Assembly (NCBI GenBank): GCA_944472155.2
Contig: OX235272.1
Coordinates: forward strand, 98,772,020-98,836,019
Source of the DNA: Trichobilharzia szidati
Taxonomy: Eukaryota > Platyhelminthes > Trematoda > Strigeidida > Schistosomatidae
DNA length: 64,000 nucleotides
Direction: 5' to 3'
Below the pieces are notes generated by a model. It saw only the letters and a program-made list of their open reading frames with translations, was not told the origin of the DNA and did no database searches. The stretch's first letter is position 1, and the number at the start of each line of letters is the position of its first letter. A program made the position numbers and the translations under genes. Positions 33,797 to 49,300 of the stretch are shown one piece after another.

Positions 33797-36700
33797 AACA
33801 GTGAGGAAAATTAAACGAGTTATTACCTTCTCAAATGCACTGCACTTGCAACAATCACGAGAACCACCTACATTTGTTAGCCTAGCAGTCAGCTAAGCAA
33901 ACAATGGCACAATATTAATAGAGGTTTCTTTTATGCATTGAATTCACATAACCCATATTATACTGCGCCAATCGGTGTAAATATGTATTAAATCCACTTA
34001 GAGATAACCTTTCAACTTACCATAACTTCTGTTCCTACAGAAGGTTCTGTTAGCATTTATAGGTGATTCCCATCTACTGATAGCATTCTTTTGTCAAACA
34101 GTACTGTTCTTCACACAAAAATAGCCACATTTTGACGTGGTCTTCATTGAATGACACTATGTTGAAAGCTGCAGCCTCCACAAGAAGTAAACCATTTGTG
34201 TAGATGACATTACCCTTCAACTACCCCATCTTCTTCATTATAGCGATGTTTAACTCATTCCGCATGAAACACTAACCATTAAAGTGTGTCGTAGTCAGAT
34301 TGCATGACGCGGACACCAACATAACTAGCCAGAAAATGAGAATTCCTATCAATCCAGAAATCATGTAACACAATTTTATTGAAAATTATTGACAAAATAA
34401 TTTACCGAGCGAAATTTCAACCAACATGCCGGATAAGTCCAGCCAGATAATTTCTTTTGGGCTGCTGTAGTTTAGAGTCACCATATAGACACTGAAATTC
34501 TCTTTGTGCCTACGTACTTTTTTCTGATACTTCGCTGCTCGCCTCTCTTCTTTTCTTTCCCCTGTCGTGGTAGTTGCACGGACCTACATTGAAACTTAAG
34601 CTAAACAGGACTTGAGGCTATTTACTTATATATACCACATCACCCTCCAAGCGGTTGGCTCGTAATAACTCAACATCCTTAAAAATTCCGTGTCACCGTA
34701 TCAGGACGCTGAATAACATCCTGCACAGGTAGTACGCGTTACCTAAATTGATGATGCAACTGGTTCACAAGTAGTTATCCACATGTGAATCAGCTTACAG
34801 GTACAGAACACCATGCGGCTACAAATGGTGGTATTGGCTGACGTGTTAAATTAATACACCATCTGACCATAAATCAAGAATAGGATTCGATACCGTACAC
34901 AACGTAGTTATATGAGGGAAATGACTTCAAGCTTAATTTTCTCCCAAGTATTCGTGATCCATCCAACATAGACCCGTGTTTTTGTAATGTGAAGGCGAAA
35001 TTCCAGCAGTGATTATTGGGCTACACTGAATGACTTGTTAGCAGGGGGTTCCCATAAACTAAATTTAAAAAGAAGGGCAACCGTGTAAATTTACCGCGGT
35101 CCAAATTTAAATCACATATCTTTGCCTGTACAGTCGGCGTGTTCCTGAACAGACAGGAAAAATACCTATAAATACAATTCATACAGGCGCCGAGGGAATA
35201 ACCTTTGATTATGCAGACTTGCAGTCTTCGTCCAAATAGAAGTAAAGCCAAAGTGTTACAAAGAAGCTTGACCAAATGAAAAGCAAGCCAGCTGGTTCCA
35301 ATTGGTAACGGGATGTTGAAGAGCTGCAAGTATGTAGTTGTGTTAAACGAAATGTATCAAGTGAATTTGGTACAGACCTTCATATATGAGGTTATCCGGC
35401 GTACAAGAACAAAACGTACAGTGGATGAATCCAAAATTAGTTCATTGTTAACAAAATGGGAATTCAAACAAGAAATGTACAAGAGTCTGATGGAGCACAA
35501 ACTGACCAATTAACACAAAATGCAGAGTGGTAAATAAAGTACAACTTTATTGCTTAAAGGTGGATTATTAAAGGTAACGATTACATTTTGAGAATATGGT
35601 TAGGAATAATAATCGTTTTGTTAATGACGCCGCACGCGTCATCAAATCTAGTCGTGATTGATTCAGACCTCGAATGTGTATGCGAGTTAAAAAGCCTCTT
35701 GCTAGTTGTTAATTCTGTGGTTAATGACACCGAAATCGAGTTCCACCATATAGGGAATATAAATTTAGAAAATATCAGAAATATTCTTATAAGAAAGGAT
35801 TTTGCAAGCCTAATTTGCTGGTTCACTTTCAAATCCATCTAGTCATAGATGGGCGATCATCCCCAGACAAAAGATCGGACAGTTTTTAATCTTTTTTACT
35901 TGCAAATATTGAACAAGCGGAAATGCACAGAAGTTTTCCTAAACGATAGTCCAGGATGGGACGAGCATCCAAGTTGGAACTACGTCTTGTTAAAGATTTG
36001 AAGTGCTTTCTTCATCCGTTGAAAGATGGCTGCCTGTTCCGCATGTTTCAATAGGTTCCTTGCTTCATATTCCCTTTACTCTCCTAAATGAAGGTCTAAA
36101 AACACCATTAGTCTTCAACAATATAGAGAGCTGTCAGTCGATAACCTGAGTTATTATTTTGATAGAAAGGCCAGTTTCTGAGCTGGTGAGTCCGACATGA
36201 TCTACACCGATACAGCCCTCTTGTCATTCCCCTACTACAAAGGCAATAATTCCAGGAATTCTCACTGGAAGCTATTTCGATTCCATACTGTGAAAGCGTA
36301 CAAGCTTGCAATATCCAAATGTCGTTGAATTGGAGATACAGTGACATAAAAGGGAAGTAACCCGGGTGAGTCTCGATACATTTTGATATTTTCACCAGTA
36401 AACAGCTATATCAGCTATATATATCTTTGATATGTATTACACAAACAGGCTATTTATCAGACTGTTCCGACTGACTCTAATGTCAGAAAGAACAAACAAA
36501 CTGTAATTCACCATACATCGAAATATGTGTAATTTATATAATAACTTATCCATGCCTGTACAATTGTTATGTTCCTGCATAAACAGGAATAAATATATAT
36601 ATATATATTGTAAGCCCCAGTTCAGAATTAACTTTCAGCAGATGCTTAACATTTTCATATGATAAGCTGCATGGCGCACTAGGTACGCTGAGGTCAATAT

Positions 36701-38504
36701 TATTGCCTACTTTTCGCTTATTGTGAGCTAGTTTCTTAAATCGTCGCAAATAATATTAATATAAATGCATAAGTTATCGCAAAGTGCTACCATGAAAAAA
36801 TATTTGCTGTAATGTAAGCGTGGCCTCCAATTAACATGAACAAGCCAGGTCACAATAACGAAATATGCAGCATTAGTTCAGCACGAATATGCAAATATTT
36901 TTGCCGCTAAATATGTGTGATGCTATCCGCCCATGTGACCAGCTTTCATCTTGCGATCACTTCTGTGTTCACCATAGCTGACGTAGTCATTCCTAATTCG
37001 TAGTTATATTTGTTCGAATTACGGCCGTATGCTTTAATAACACATAAGTACTTTATTGGTCAAGTTACAGATGTGACGATTATAAAATGAAAAGCTTATT
37101 TATTTTAATGACCGCCATTTGTTGTGGGTAGATCAGAAGTGCTAAACTGCTACTAAATATGATTGACCTAAGTGATTATATATACCTTTCAATCCACTCC
37201 TGCATCCGAACATCGGCTTGTTTTGGCAGCTACTAAGTGCTTCGGTCAAGAAAAACGTCACTTAATAATTCAGCACCACTGCTAAAGGCAGTGGCATTTA
37301 GAAAATGACTTTTCTATCAAAACAATCACTCAGATTACTGACTGATGACCTGCAATATTGTAGTAGATCAGTGGTTTTCTGAACTTTTACTTCCGAAAGC
37401 ACAGCAGAATTCAAGTCACATGGGGAATACCCATTCAAACAAACAGAAGGGTATTCGTCATTCAATAGATAAAGAAAGTCTTACAAATTGCAAAGAAGAA
37501 ATAGTTCACACCTGGCTGCCCTTTCTTTCCTTATGAATTCCTAGACCAGTCACAATATTTGAGTGACAAGGTATTCCCTAGCATAGGTATCGTCATACTG
37601 AAAACCACCGGTTATGGTGGTTAATTCTCATAAAATTGTCGAGCATATATGCTGCTGGTATTGTTGGTAGCCTCATGACTTCCCTTGGTTATTTAATGCA
37701 GTTAAATTTCATAATCAGTTCAACCGCACATGAATGATTGCGGATTATGGACAAGTTGCAATGAAACAATTTTGTACAGCACCTTACCACCTTAACGGCG
37801 GTAAGGTAACCTAATCATTTGGTCAAATGACTCTCCAGCTTAGCAGTCAAGGAAATCTACATACTTGTCAGCCTGTTACACCTACCCCAGCACTGATAAC
37901 TATAAGGAGAATGGATCAAATACCTGAGCTAGTAGTTACCCTCCTCTGGGTTTTAGCTTGTAATCTGGCGACAGATCCGTAGATGTTGCAACTCAAAAAT
38001 TGCACACAATTTCCCATCCACTCTCCTACAGTGTAGTGATCCCATCTAAAGACAACAAGGCTGGTCTGTCAGCTAAGTGAAATTTGATTGTGGGCTAAAA
38101 GACCTTCGTTGCCGCTTGCATCATATGTGTTACGTCAATTATTGCACCTTTATACACCAAAGTCGTATTTTATATACCATTTTGCACTTTGTGTTCATTA
38201 GGCCTTTTGTGCACATTATTATAAAAGCTTCCGTATCTCCCGATGAATAAAACAAACCTATATTGTTTTTACTGCTGTTTCGCTGCTAAGTGCTAAAACT
38301 TTATCAAAGTGTTATTGGACTGTAATTTACAGGATCTCAGCTTACAGATAACAACTTAGTCATCGTTCCTCAGCATGGGGTAATTTTTACGTCGTAATTT
38401 TGGCCAGTTGGTAAGATAACAAGACCGTGTGCATACTGTTAGATTTGATAAGCGTTTAGAATTATAGAGGCTGCATGTGCTTACATAATGAAATTGCTTA
38501 TCAC

Positions 38505-39775
38505 ATTAAAGGTGATGTAACTAGGTCAAATTTCCCTTTAGTCCATCATTCGTATTCAGACAATATGTATTCCATTTGATATGTAGTGCTTCGTATATTA
38601 GACGTTCCTCGTGGTTTATGAAACGTTTTCGGATAGTTGCAATATTGTCAAAATCAATTTCGTAACCTGATTCTACAGCGTTTATACCTCAGACCATTTT
38701 CCAAACTGATCTAGTTCGACTGGATTTCATGGTGGTCGAATAGATACACTAGGGCGTTTATTCCTTCTCATTTTGATTTCTTTGAATGCTTGTCCGATGT
38801 ATATCGCATCACATTCCAAGCATTACGTTTTGTAGACACAGTTGGATTGGGAATCCTTAGGGGTCTGGTCTTTTATATGCACAAGGTTGCTTCTCATTAT
38901 GTGATGTTTATACGAAAAATCCGATACTGTGCTTCTTGAGTACTCTTCTGATATCCTGTCATCAACGAATCTCAGCCATATTTTAGGCGAGGGTATGTTT
39001 GAGAGATGAGTTCATGAAAAGACCGCACGCTATCGGAGAAAATGGTGAACTTATAGCAACACCATTTGTCTGTCTATGTAAATCCCCTTCAATTGTAAAA
39101 TTACTTTTCAGGCAGAGTTTTAAGCTCTTACTTACTTCGTTGGTGTCGAGTGGACGCCTCTGTGATAGGGTTGTGTCTGATTCTAGTAAAATGAAAATGA
39201 TAGCAAGACTTTCGGTTATGGGAATGTTACGGTTTAATGAGTCATTGTCATGGCTAACCTTAACACCTCTATCAACTTCTTACTGTTCCGTTTCGAATTT
39301 AACGTCACATGAATCTTTTATAGAATTTCGAGTGTTCTTTTACAGTTGTTCCAGTATCGAAGATGAATTCTCGAATCGTTTTACGCCAGTAAAATGCTGG
39401 TAAAATCTGCTACTGGTCTTGATAGGATTGTGTGCTTATGTACCTTTGATTGACTGTAGAATCTTGAGAGTAAACTAAATTTTAGTTTTAATTTGAACCA
39501 AACAGAATTCCCAAATTTGGGTGTGAGCTCTTGGAGTCTGTTGGTGTTCAGTTTCATTCTGTTGAATTAGACCCATTTCCTCCTTCCTTCAATAAGTAAG
39601 TATGATCTATTGGATAAGTATTCAGTTGCCGTCTTTTCATAACTAGTTTTGTTCATTACCGCCGTGACGTTGCCCTCATCGGCCTTAGTTATACCGGTGC
39701 TTCTGTCCTTTCACACTTCTTAGGACTTCATTTACTTGTTTGGTTTCGTTGTGTCATTAAAATGTGTTATACATT
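38505..39775 (-). pseudogene. Penelope-like element relic (RT plus GIY-YIG), right arm
   Basis: Mirror copy of 18960-20230, with the same stops, the same FVDD and GIY-YIG remnants and the same internal deletion. It lies upstream of the right FERM copy and reads in the opposite direction to it. Confidence 0.8.
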
Positions 39776-42398
39776 TTGAGGCAGAGATTGTGATTCCCTT
39801 TCGGTGATCAGTTGTTGAGCGAGTTAGATCATACGTGCTATTTCCTGAATCGATAATTGCCCCGAATCGCCTTTTGCCATTAATTCACTGAGGAGTACAA
39901 AACTTTTATGTTAATAAATTTCCCATACCTAATGCACAGTTTTTTAAATTATTAAATTTGAATTTGGTTTGGACGTATATGGACCGTTTGTGGTTCATTG
40001 TACATTTTTGCTCGAATTCATATTTTAATTGTGGGCTAGGTTTAAGCTCAGCTATTGTGTTATTTCTGTAAGGACGCCAGATAACCTAATATTTGTCCCC
40101 ATTATCTCTAATTGATTCACATTTGAGGGTTTGCACCGTTTTAATTGATACATTTCCTTTAAGAGAACAATGAACTTGCAGTTCTTCGGAAGCTTTGAAA
40201 GGAGCCTAGAAAGACATATTAACATGTCCACTCTAGCTCGTCTAAAAGATAACAACTGCTGGTAGAGTGGGGAGACAATGACATTTCAACATTTAACTAC
40301 GGAAAGCACACTAGTCCCAATACTAATATAATAATACTTAGTAATTATGCATAATCAATTCTTGAAATTTGATTGTCATTACAATACTTAAAATGATTAA
40401 AATATTTATGCAGCAAATGTCCTCTTGCTTTACCACGCTTGTTTTCCCTTATAACACTCAATTATTGAGCTTAATGTATTCTTTGATAGTACGAATTATA
40501 ATATTGATTACACTCTTATCATATATAGTTTGATTTACTTTACGGCGCCCTGTAAGACTAACTACCCTCCTTCAGTATACACACACTGCAGTATTGTTAA
40601 CCAAATGTTAAAATTCTGTTGGTTCTGTGTTAATATCGTTTTATAATATGTGTAAACAGGTTACTTTGCAATGTCAAATGTTTACTATATAAAAGACTGT
40701 CATGATAATTTAGTACAATAAGTCCTGCCAACCGACCTTACCTTCAGTTCATACTACCTACATTGAACTCTAACTATAGTGTTCTGATGAATCTTGCTCC
40801 ACTATTCACAAAACCTATTCTTTTTACTCTTTAAAGGTTTAACATCTTATAAACTAATCTGTTCATTAGGACGCATGCACACATATGCAATATGTTCATA
40901 AATCTGTATGTGGAGATCTATTGGAAGCACTCGCTAAGAAAGCTAGGGAAATGGAATGTGAGGCACGAGCGTGTCTGGAACCAAGCAATATATTTGCTGT
41001 AGCCAAAACAACCAAAGCCTAACATCATAAAAGGAGGGAGGGTGGCGCATGCTGATCAGTAGATATGGTGGTGGTCACTAAGGTGAATCGCCCCATTCTG
41101 CAGGAACGGCAATATGCAATTTGAAGGCTCGAGATTTTCTATGACGGCTTGAATCTTTATCTTGAAAAAGATAACAATGATCGCCTAGACATATCATGCT
41201 TCTACCTGTAAACATATACCATTCGGTCAGCCTATTGCTGAGATGCAACCACGTGGGCTCTGCACAGATTTATGGGTCATCTTATAAATTAACACGCTTT
41301 CCTTTGTCGTATCTTCGAATATCACTTAACAATGTCTCATCTCATTCATTTTCTAATAACGTCTTTACTTGCTCCTCATTATATTCCATTAAACCTGACA
41401 TTTTATAGCTTTTTATGAATTTGATTCAACTTATTTTATTCCTATTCTCTGTAGGATACGGTTGTGCACCAAATACACAAAAAGGTATGAAATAAAAACA
41501 ATCGGCTTGTGGATAATTTTATTAAAACCAAAAGTGGACATCATGATAGTAAGACCTATATGGGTAGCATTATACATTGCAAATGAACTTAGTCAGCCTA
41601 GGGATTATAGTCTCCCATTGTATTTCCTTTATGAATGCACCTATTATTGATACATTGCGTTTACCTATTTCATTACACCTTAATGATTCACCTTAGCACC
41701 TTCACTTTTCTAAAACAGCTTACTATCCCTTGTAAACGTTGTACTTACCTCAATATTGCTTGGTTGTCGTATGCCTACAACTGCGGATTGAAAACGAAAC
41801 GAAGTCGATTTTCCTGCGCAACCTGGAGGACTACTGTTTAATTCAATAATGATACGACATGGGTCAGACAATGAGTGTATTTATATATATATATCAAATA
41901 TTTAGCTGTTCAAACATTATAAACTTGTAGACAATCTACTATTTGACATTATATCATACTTGATCGTGCCTGTAAAAATGGCATGCATTTTCATGTAAAT
42001 TTATGTTTACATGAAAATATACATTAATATTATTATTATCAATATAAACCTAGTTAGAGCTGATTTTTTGTTTTGGATTTGGTGAGGTCTGGTTTTGCGT
42101 CGGATTTGGTCGAAGACTGCAAGTCTCTATCCTAAAGGGTTGTTCGTGCAGTGCCAGTAACAATATCTTTATTCCAGTTAAAATGGCAACCACAGAGATT
42201 GACTCGAAAGTTATCTAAGTCAGCCTACAACAACTCACTTACTTCTGTGGATCACATACATTCATACACTTCATCATACACAAAATTACCAACTATAATG
42301 ACTTATGTTGCTTTCATTTGGTGCTCTAATTTCTGAGATATCTTTGAGGTTGAACATTACATCTTGGAATGTGCAATATTGTCGCTGTTTCCTTATTC

Positions 42399-42780
42399 AG
42401 AAGAAAGTCTAGCCTTCTGGAAACAGTAAAAAGACAAGAGGGGTGAGGAGTTTACTAGATAAACCATATGATGAACGGCTGAAGAAACTTGGTCTTCTTG
42501 CCTTTAGCTACCGTTGGCTTAGAGGGGACTTAATTACTGCCAATGCGATCACAAATGAGCAGAATCATCTAAATAGAGGTATTCTGCCACTGAGTGCGTA
42601 TGGGTTTCCTCATGGGAATCAATGAAGGATAGTGCACCGGAGAGAAAAGACCCAAGTGCACTCCCATTTCTTTTCACTTTGAGTTTGATGCTTCTTGAAC
42701 TCTCTAAAAGCGCCATCCGTGCAAAGCTTTAAGCAGAGGCTGGACAATCGTGCAGCAATACAAGGACTGTGTTCAAACGG
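42399..42780 (+). pseudogene. CR1/jockey-like LINE, C-terminal fragment, right arm
   Basis: Stops interrupt the frame after about 60 residues. KPYDERLKKLGLLAF...YRWLRGDLITA is the ERL-LGL-RRLRGDLI signature of the region downstream of LINE reverse transcriptases; SFKQRLDN follows at about 42710-42745. It lies about 400 bases upstream of the FERM start codon. Confidence 0.65.
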
Positions 42781-43189
42781 TCCACTCCTCACAATTCACA
42801 TACACAACTATAATGAGTATACAAGTAAACTCGTCTTTTTGTTCCCTCCTATTCTACCTTGTCCTACTCTCCTGACTACTCTATCTTTTAAGTCCTTTTT
42901 ATAATTATAGTTTTTAATACATATTTCAGATTGCATTGCCTATCTGATTGAATCTTTTGGAATCGACATAAATCACACTCATTATATGTCTACTATTACT
43001 GGTAGCATCTCTCTTTTCGATCCCGCCAGATGACTAACGTGTGAAATGACCAACTATATGCACAGCAGAAACACTATTTTTACACACCGAATACACTGGA
43101 TAAAGTGATATTGGATATTGGATTTAGCGCTGCATTCAAACTGTTTGTCTTGTTATCGTGTATCCCAGTCTGTCGTTATTATGTGACTG

Positions 43190-43373
43190 ATGATTAAAAT
43201 CCACTGCTGTCAAAATTATACTGAATTAAATATTTTAAATGTCATTCTTTTGAACGAAAAACACCTTTCCTACAGATTTTCGGAAGGAACTCTTGTTGAG
43301 GATGTTCTTAATGATGTTTGCACGTTCATTAAGCTACAGGAGCGCGATATGTTTGGACTTGCTTTACCTACTG
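43190..43373 (+). other. FERM gene exon 1 (right arm)
   Basis: Carries the start codon and most of the first FERM lobe, including the YRFSEGTLVEDVLNDVC segment. Ends one base into an Asp codon at a G|GTAGTA donor. Mirror exon: 15356-15539, minus. Confidence 0.75.
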
Positions 43374-46300
43374 GTAGTATCTCGTAAATATTGAGGGAAT
43401 AAGTGTGCAATTTTAGATGAAGGATGGCTGTTCGTTGAACCCAGCGAGTTTCTCCATAAGGTAGTCAACAGTTACCTTACTCCTATGACCAGAATCACTG
43501 GAATGGTAAGTTCACCTTCACGGAAAAAGTGTTGATAAAATTGTTGTTGGGTCCCCCTTTTGTGTTTCAACTGTTTGTGATGGTTTAGTTTTGAAAATCG
43601 CTAGTTTTGAGGGGCAGAGATCTGAATCTGTCTTTCTCGAGAAATGTTGAGCTTTTATCTGTTGGAGTATGTCACAAGAAGTCTCTGAAAAAGGAGGTTT
43701 GCGACTTGTCTGAGTATATTTTGTATCCAGATACTTGTGATTTGATTCGTGTAAACTTCAGGGCCCTTTAATCTAATTTGAGAGTTCAATAAAAATACAG
43801 AATTAATATCCATCTCGCTCGAAGAATTATGGTAGCCTTACTAATCTAGTTTACAAATCTGTCACATCACGAATCATGGAAGTTATTTTTAATTTAAACT
43901 GGTAATTCCACACAAGATTTACTGTGTGGGTGTGCATCCTAAAATTATGTGCATATTGATGTAGAGGTAAATGCCAGTCTTAGGTCTACAGTTATGCAGA
44001 CATTAACGTTGGAGGCTGCTACTCTTTTAGTGAACTTCATAAACTATAGGCACCTTTTAGAAAATCAAGCATTTTGGTAGCTGTGAACAGGTAGGCTTTA
44101 TGCACATGGATGCGTTTATCCTTCAACTCTCAAAGTACTTGTTTTATTGTTACTAGGAAGGGATCAAAACAACAGGCTGATCGTACAAAACACAAACTAT
44201 ATTTCAAGACCGGAAATGAAGAAAGGTGGTTACCGCCTACGTAGCTAGGGTTCCTGTACGACAGCGTATAAAGTGGTGTGCATTCGTTCATTCGACTTAA
44301 CCAGGTTACTTTAACAGTCAAGATTGACACCTGGTGTTGAGTGGTTAGTGCTTCAGTCAAGTAATTTTTGGGAGTTACTTGTCGCCTCATCATGATGCTG
44401 TGTTACTTTCGGTTGTGAGTACACCACAATCGATACCTAGCTATTTAATCACTAATCTCCTTTTCAAGAGGGACATCCCAAAATACTAATTTTGTTTTGT
44501 GAGATAAAGTACACTTTCTTACTTTGTATTACTATTTGCTTCCAATTTGATATCATAACCCATTTGGGGATTATAGTCACGTACCGTAGTTTATGTCATC
44601 CTACCGCCATAGATGGACCTCAAATCCTAATCATTACCATACTTCATGGCTTGAGTATTTTTTCAAAACATTCCAGTTAAATGACTTCCAGTCGCAAGTC
44701 CCTCTGCATTTAACTTCGGATTTAATCGACTTTCTGGGGAACAGAGAAGTGTTGACAGGTTGTTGCTTACAATGAAGAGACCTTAGTGGAATCAGACAAT
44801 GTCTGGGAGCTGAGACTTAGCCCTTATAATGAGTTTTTATGCTGGCTTTTGTCAAGAAATATTCTGCAAGTCATCATGTGTGTGATTAATATAAAATATC
44901 ATCCCCAAACAAAATGATGAAAAAGACCGGTGAAATCTTCAGGAAATACTATATGCTTTAGCCGTGTAACGTCTTCCTTTCATATATTTCATCTACTGCA
45001 TATAGATGTTCTAGCCTTGAAGTCTTGATGCTAATTCGTACACAACCTAATTCAAAAAACTCTCGTTAATTTCTTTTATTAGATATGTCCTCGGTGGAAT
45101 GACTCCGGCTCTCTGAGTCAATTTTCCTGTAGTTTCTGCTAGTTTAACTAAATATTACGCAGCAACTTCTTATCTCGTCTCAAGAGCATATAGATTTCCA
45201 TTAACAGGGATAACTATCATCCACTGTTGTGGGGTGTGCATTGAAAATTAGTACATGATTGTCTGGAACTTTTCTGTGAGCACTGATATTTACTTTAAGA
45301 AACATATAATTCTTAGATATTCCACAATTCACATGTGTTTTTCTTTGTCTGTTTAATGAATTCCAGTGGATATAGAAACTGTATATTACATAAAATTCTG
45401 TTTACGGAATTTAGTTGCAGAATGGAACATATATATGATGTGGTTTGGTCAAATTAAAAAAATGGTTTGCTCGCGTAACCTATTTGAAATGTTAGAGTTT
45501 GTCAACAGGTGCCGATATATTTTGTTATAAGTAAAAAATTCACTCATCTTACTCGAAGAAACCTTTGTCTCTAAATTAACCCCCAGAAAGAAATCGAGAC
45601 GATGTGTTCAACTTTTAAAAAAAACGAATGGACTTTCAAGAGGTCACTTGTTTTTCAATCAAATAAAGATACTCAAGTTGCTGGTATAACACGTTCACAT
45701 TTTAGGGTCTTACATTATTTGCACACGGGAAAGTTACGGATACGAAAGTTGTTCAGACATGATTTAACTGAAAGTATTCTAACCCACCTCAAAGAATGAT
45801 GGACAAAGAAAGCTAAAGAAGCGGAAAAGGCATCAGTCATACTGGTCTACTACTTAGGCTTATTAAGGATACGGGTTTCGAAAAGCTGTAGCAAGTGTAA
45901 TAACCTCTGAGAAAGACTTAACCCAAATAACTTCTTAAAAGGGAAATAAATAGTAACTTCAATTCAGCTGGAGTTTGAATTCTATACCTATGAAAGTCTA
46001 TTGTTATGATTGTATGGTGATGGGATCTACAAATGTTTAATATTTTTAAAAATCATCTGTTATGTTACTAGACATTTTAAATCTTAGGAATTATGATTAG
46101 ATGTATAAATGTTTATAACTAAGATCATGATGAACTGACAGATAATGACGTAGTGGTTTTTTCTATTAGATATATTTATACCCCTGTTACTACAGTTAGT
46201 TTGGATTCAGCTGTGCGTGTAATATCAGCAGAACACTTCATGTATAACAAAAGACTCTCATAAGGATAAATTAGAAAAATAAATTCTATTTCACTACCTT

Positions 46301-49300
46301 CTTTTTAGCTTTGTACAGACTATTAACTGAAAATCGTCAGAATGTATATTAAATATATATATACTTCAAGATTTAAGACATCCATCAGTCCTTCGCTGAA
46401 CATTAAAAAATACCAAAAGTGAAGGTAGGAAGAATAGTAAGATATCAAGAGACCGGGTATGAATTCAGGTGGGTGGTTTTAGAAATGGACAGAAAAACAG
46501 GTGAACTAACATGGCAGTCTAAGCAGAAATGTATCACTTCATGTTGCAACATTTCATATCAGCACGCACAAAAGAACACAGAGTACACATAAATGATATT
46601 TCAGGGGATGATCACGAATATGACAGAAAAAAGAATGAATTAAATATCAGCGAATATTATGGAATTTTCCCAAATAATAAAGATGTTATCAACAATTTTA
46701 ATCCATGTCTCCTAGACTGATGAAGCTTTCAAATGCCAACCACCCCCACTCATTTGTGAGCACTCACCAGCACGGTCCGGTGTGTGATCAATACCCACAA
46801 AAACCGACAAACTCCTACCAATCTCTTTATTCTCTCATCTGATTACGTAATCTTTGTTTTCAACCTCACCCCTCCTTTTTTTTTATTCTTATTTTTAAAA
46901 TCTGTAATATTGCTTGTCTCTTTTTTTTATCTGACGTGATTTGAACTCAGTACATCGTTACAAAATTTATTAGTTACTCATCATCTTACTCACCTCTCGT
47001 CTTTATTACGTAACTCTTTTACCATTGTATGCATACATCTATTTTGTTTAAACTTGAACTGCCTGTGAAAAAACTATATAAGCGCAATTTTCTGAGCACT
47101 GTTCACTTATTGTGGAATCTTCTGTCAACTGACAACATGTAAAATTTGCAAGTATGTAAAAAAACTTTTCTGTACGTAAACCTCACAATTTATTTAGGCT
47201 GTAAGCAGCTGATGAGAAGCCGACGAAACAAATGATGGTACCATATTATTCTGCACAAACCGCTGTTGTTCTTGCTTTATTTAAAATCTCCTAAAGGGAT
47301 GACCTGTGTGGAATCGGTCTAGTTTCATTCACAGTCGGCTTACTGTCAGCGGTTTGATAAGGCCTCTTTTTATGTTTTTATATAGTATTAGTTACAGAGA
47401 GGTGACTGTCCAAAAACAGTTGTAGTGGACGACTGTCGTCATCGGTTTGTATGCGTGAAACCTTATTACCATTCCTAGCATTCTTTTTCATCTGATTTAA
47501 CTTCCTTGTTTAAGTACTGAAGGCATCTTCCTAGGGCTGCTTCATTTAGGAGTTTAGATTTTCGAAGCTTTTAATGAAACATTCTTTACAAGCATAGTCT
47601 ACAAACAGGTGAAGTATAGAAATTTTTCAACACTGGATAAATTTAGAAGATTCATCATACCGGCCGGATCTGTTCAAATCATTAACCACATGTGGATCTT
47701 TTATACATAACACATCCATGATCTCAGGAGCTTGACTTTTGACCAATGTGGATCGCTGTCTTAATTTGCATAGTGTTCGGAATTCAAAATACTTATGTGG
47801 TGCTTGATACTCTCTGGCTGCTAATCCCGTAGAAGTTTGTAGCTTGTTTCACCTGATGTGATGACAGAGCCCAGTGAATGTCTTTTTGGATCTAGCCACA
47901 CACAGATTACTAATACGAGTTAGATTTTATGGAGTTTCCGTACTGTCGTTTGCTAACCCTTTTAGACAGAATATATTTATCGGGGCCAATCTTTTCTAGC
48001 TGCTCTTCTCTAGGGTCTGAAAACGATGTGAATAGCTTGCAGTCCATTAGACTCCGTGACAACGGCACAGTTTTGTTTTCAGACCTCAGCCTTCACTATA
48101 ACAGTAACTACCTTGAGTCTTATCACTATCCAGCCAGCTGTTGGTAGAGAGTTATGAAAATATACTAGTAAACAGCCGTATACGTTGTCAGGTAAGTAAG
48201 CCTAAACAACAAGTCTCTAAATGATATTCAGATAAAAATGGTTTCCTTTCCTAGTTTATTTGTTTGCAGCTTTCGCCAACGTATTTCATAACTAACACTT
48301 TCGAAAAAGACATTATTCAAAATCATTACCCTAGCCCAATACTGTAGTATTCTGACAGCTCATTTTTCGTCGGTTATCGGTGGCACAGTGGTTAGGACTC
48401 TCGCCGACCATGCACATGGTCTGGGGTTCGATCACCTGCCGACACATACCCGATATCCATGGTCGGCCTGTAAAATTTGGGCTACCGATATCCATGCTGA
48501 AAATTCCATACTTGTACTGAAAATACGGTGTGGCATCAAGCTGTAATCCAAAATAAAATATAAAATAATTTGTGTAAGATGAGAAATTCCTTACATCAAA
48601 CTTTTGAAATAATTGAATCGTTAACATATTTCATTGTTGAATTATTCAATTAAGTGATGTTCAGATCTGTAAAGTAAAAATTCTTTTTCGCTATTTGTTC
48701 AATCAAGAACTTAATTTTTGGATGAGTTTTATGAAATGTTTTGTTCTATCATTACACACAGCAGAAATCTCATTTGCATTCCTTACATGGGATTTAGCTT
48801 CCTTGATTACCGTGACTAGTTTTGTTTCTTTTCAGTTCTATTGATTTTCCATTCACAGAACATATGCCACTGCAGTGCGTTATGTAAAAATGTGTCGTTA
48901 CTTCTCAGTTTAAACAGGTAAAAAAGTAATAAATGAATAAAATACTACATGATAATCACGCACTGTCTTTGTTTGCATCTTTATACATCTACGGAAAGAC
49001 TATGCTGTACTATCTTCAGAGCTTTGCAGAAGAATTTCAGGCATTAATGTTGCCTACTGTAACACATTGTAACAAAATACGAACTAGTTATTCCTGATGA
49101 CCACATAGCTAATATCACTCCTTGTGGAAGTTCACTTTGAAATATAGAAAGTTCTTACAAACTGAATATCTGTGTGCTCATTACTTGAAAGAAATAATTA
49201 CAGAACGAGGAACTTAGTAACTAATCGAATATGTTAAGAAATATAAAGATATAAAATATGAATAAAAATGCATCCTGATCATAGGATGTAAATATTTGTG

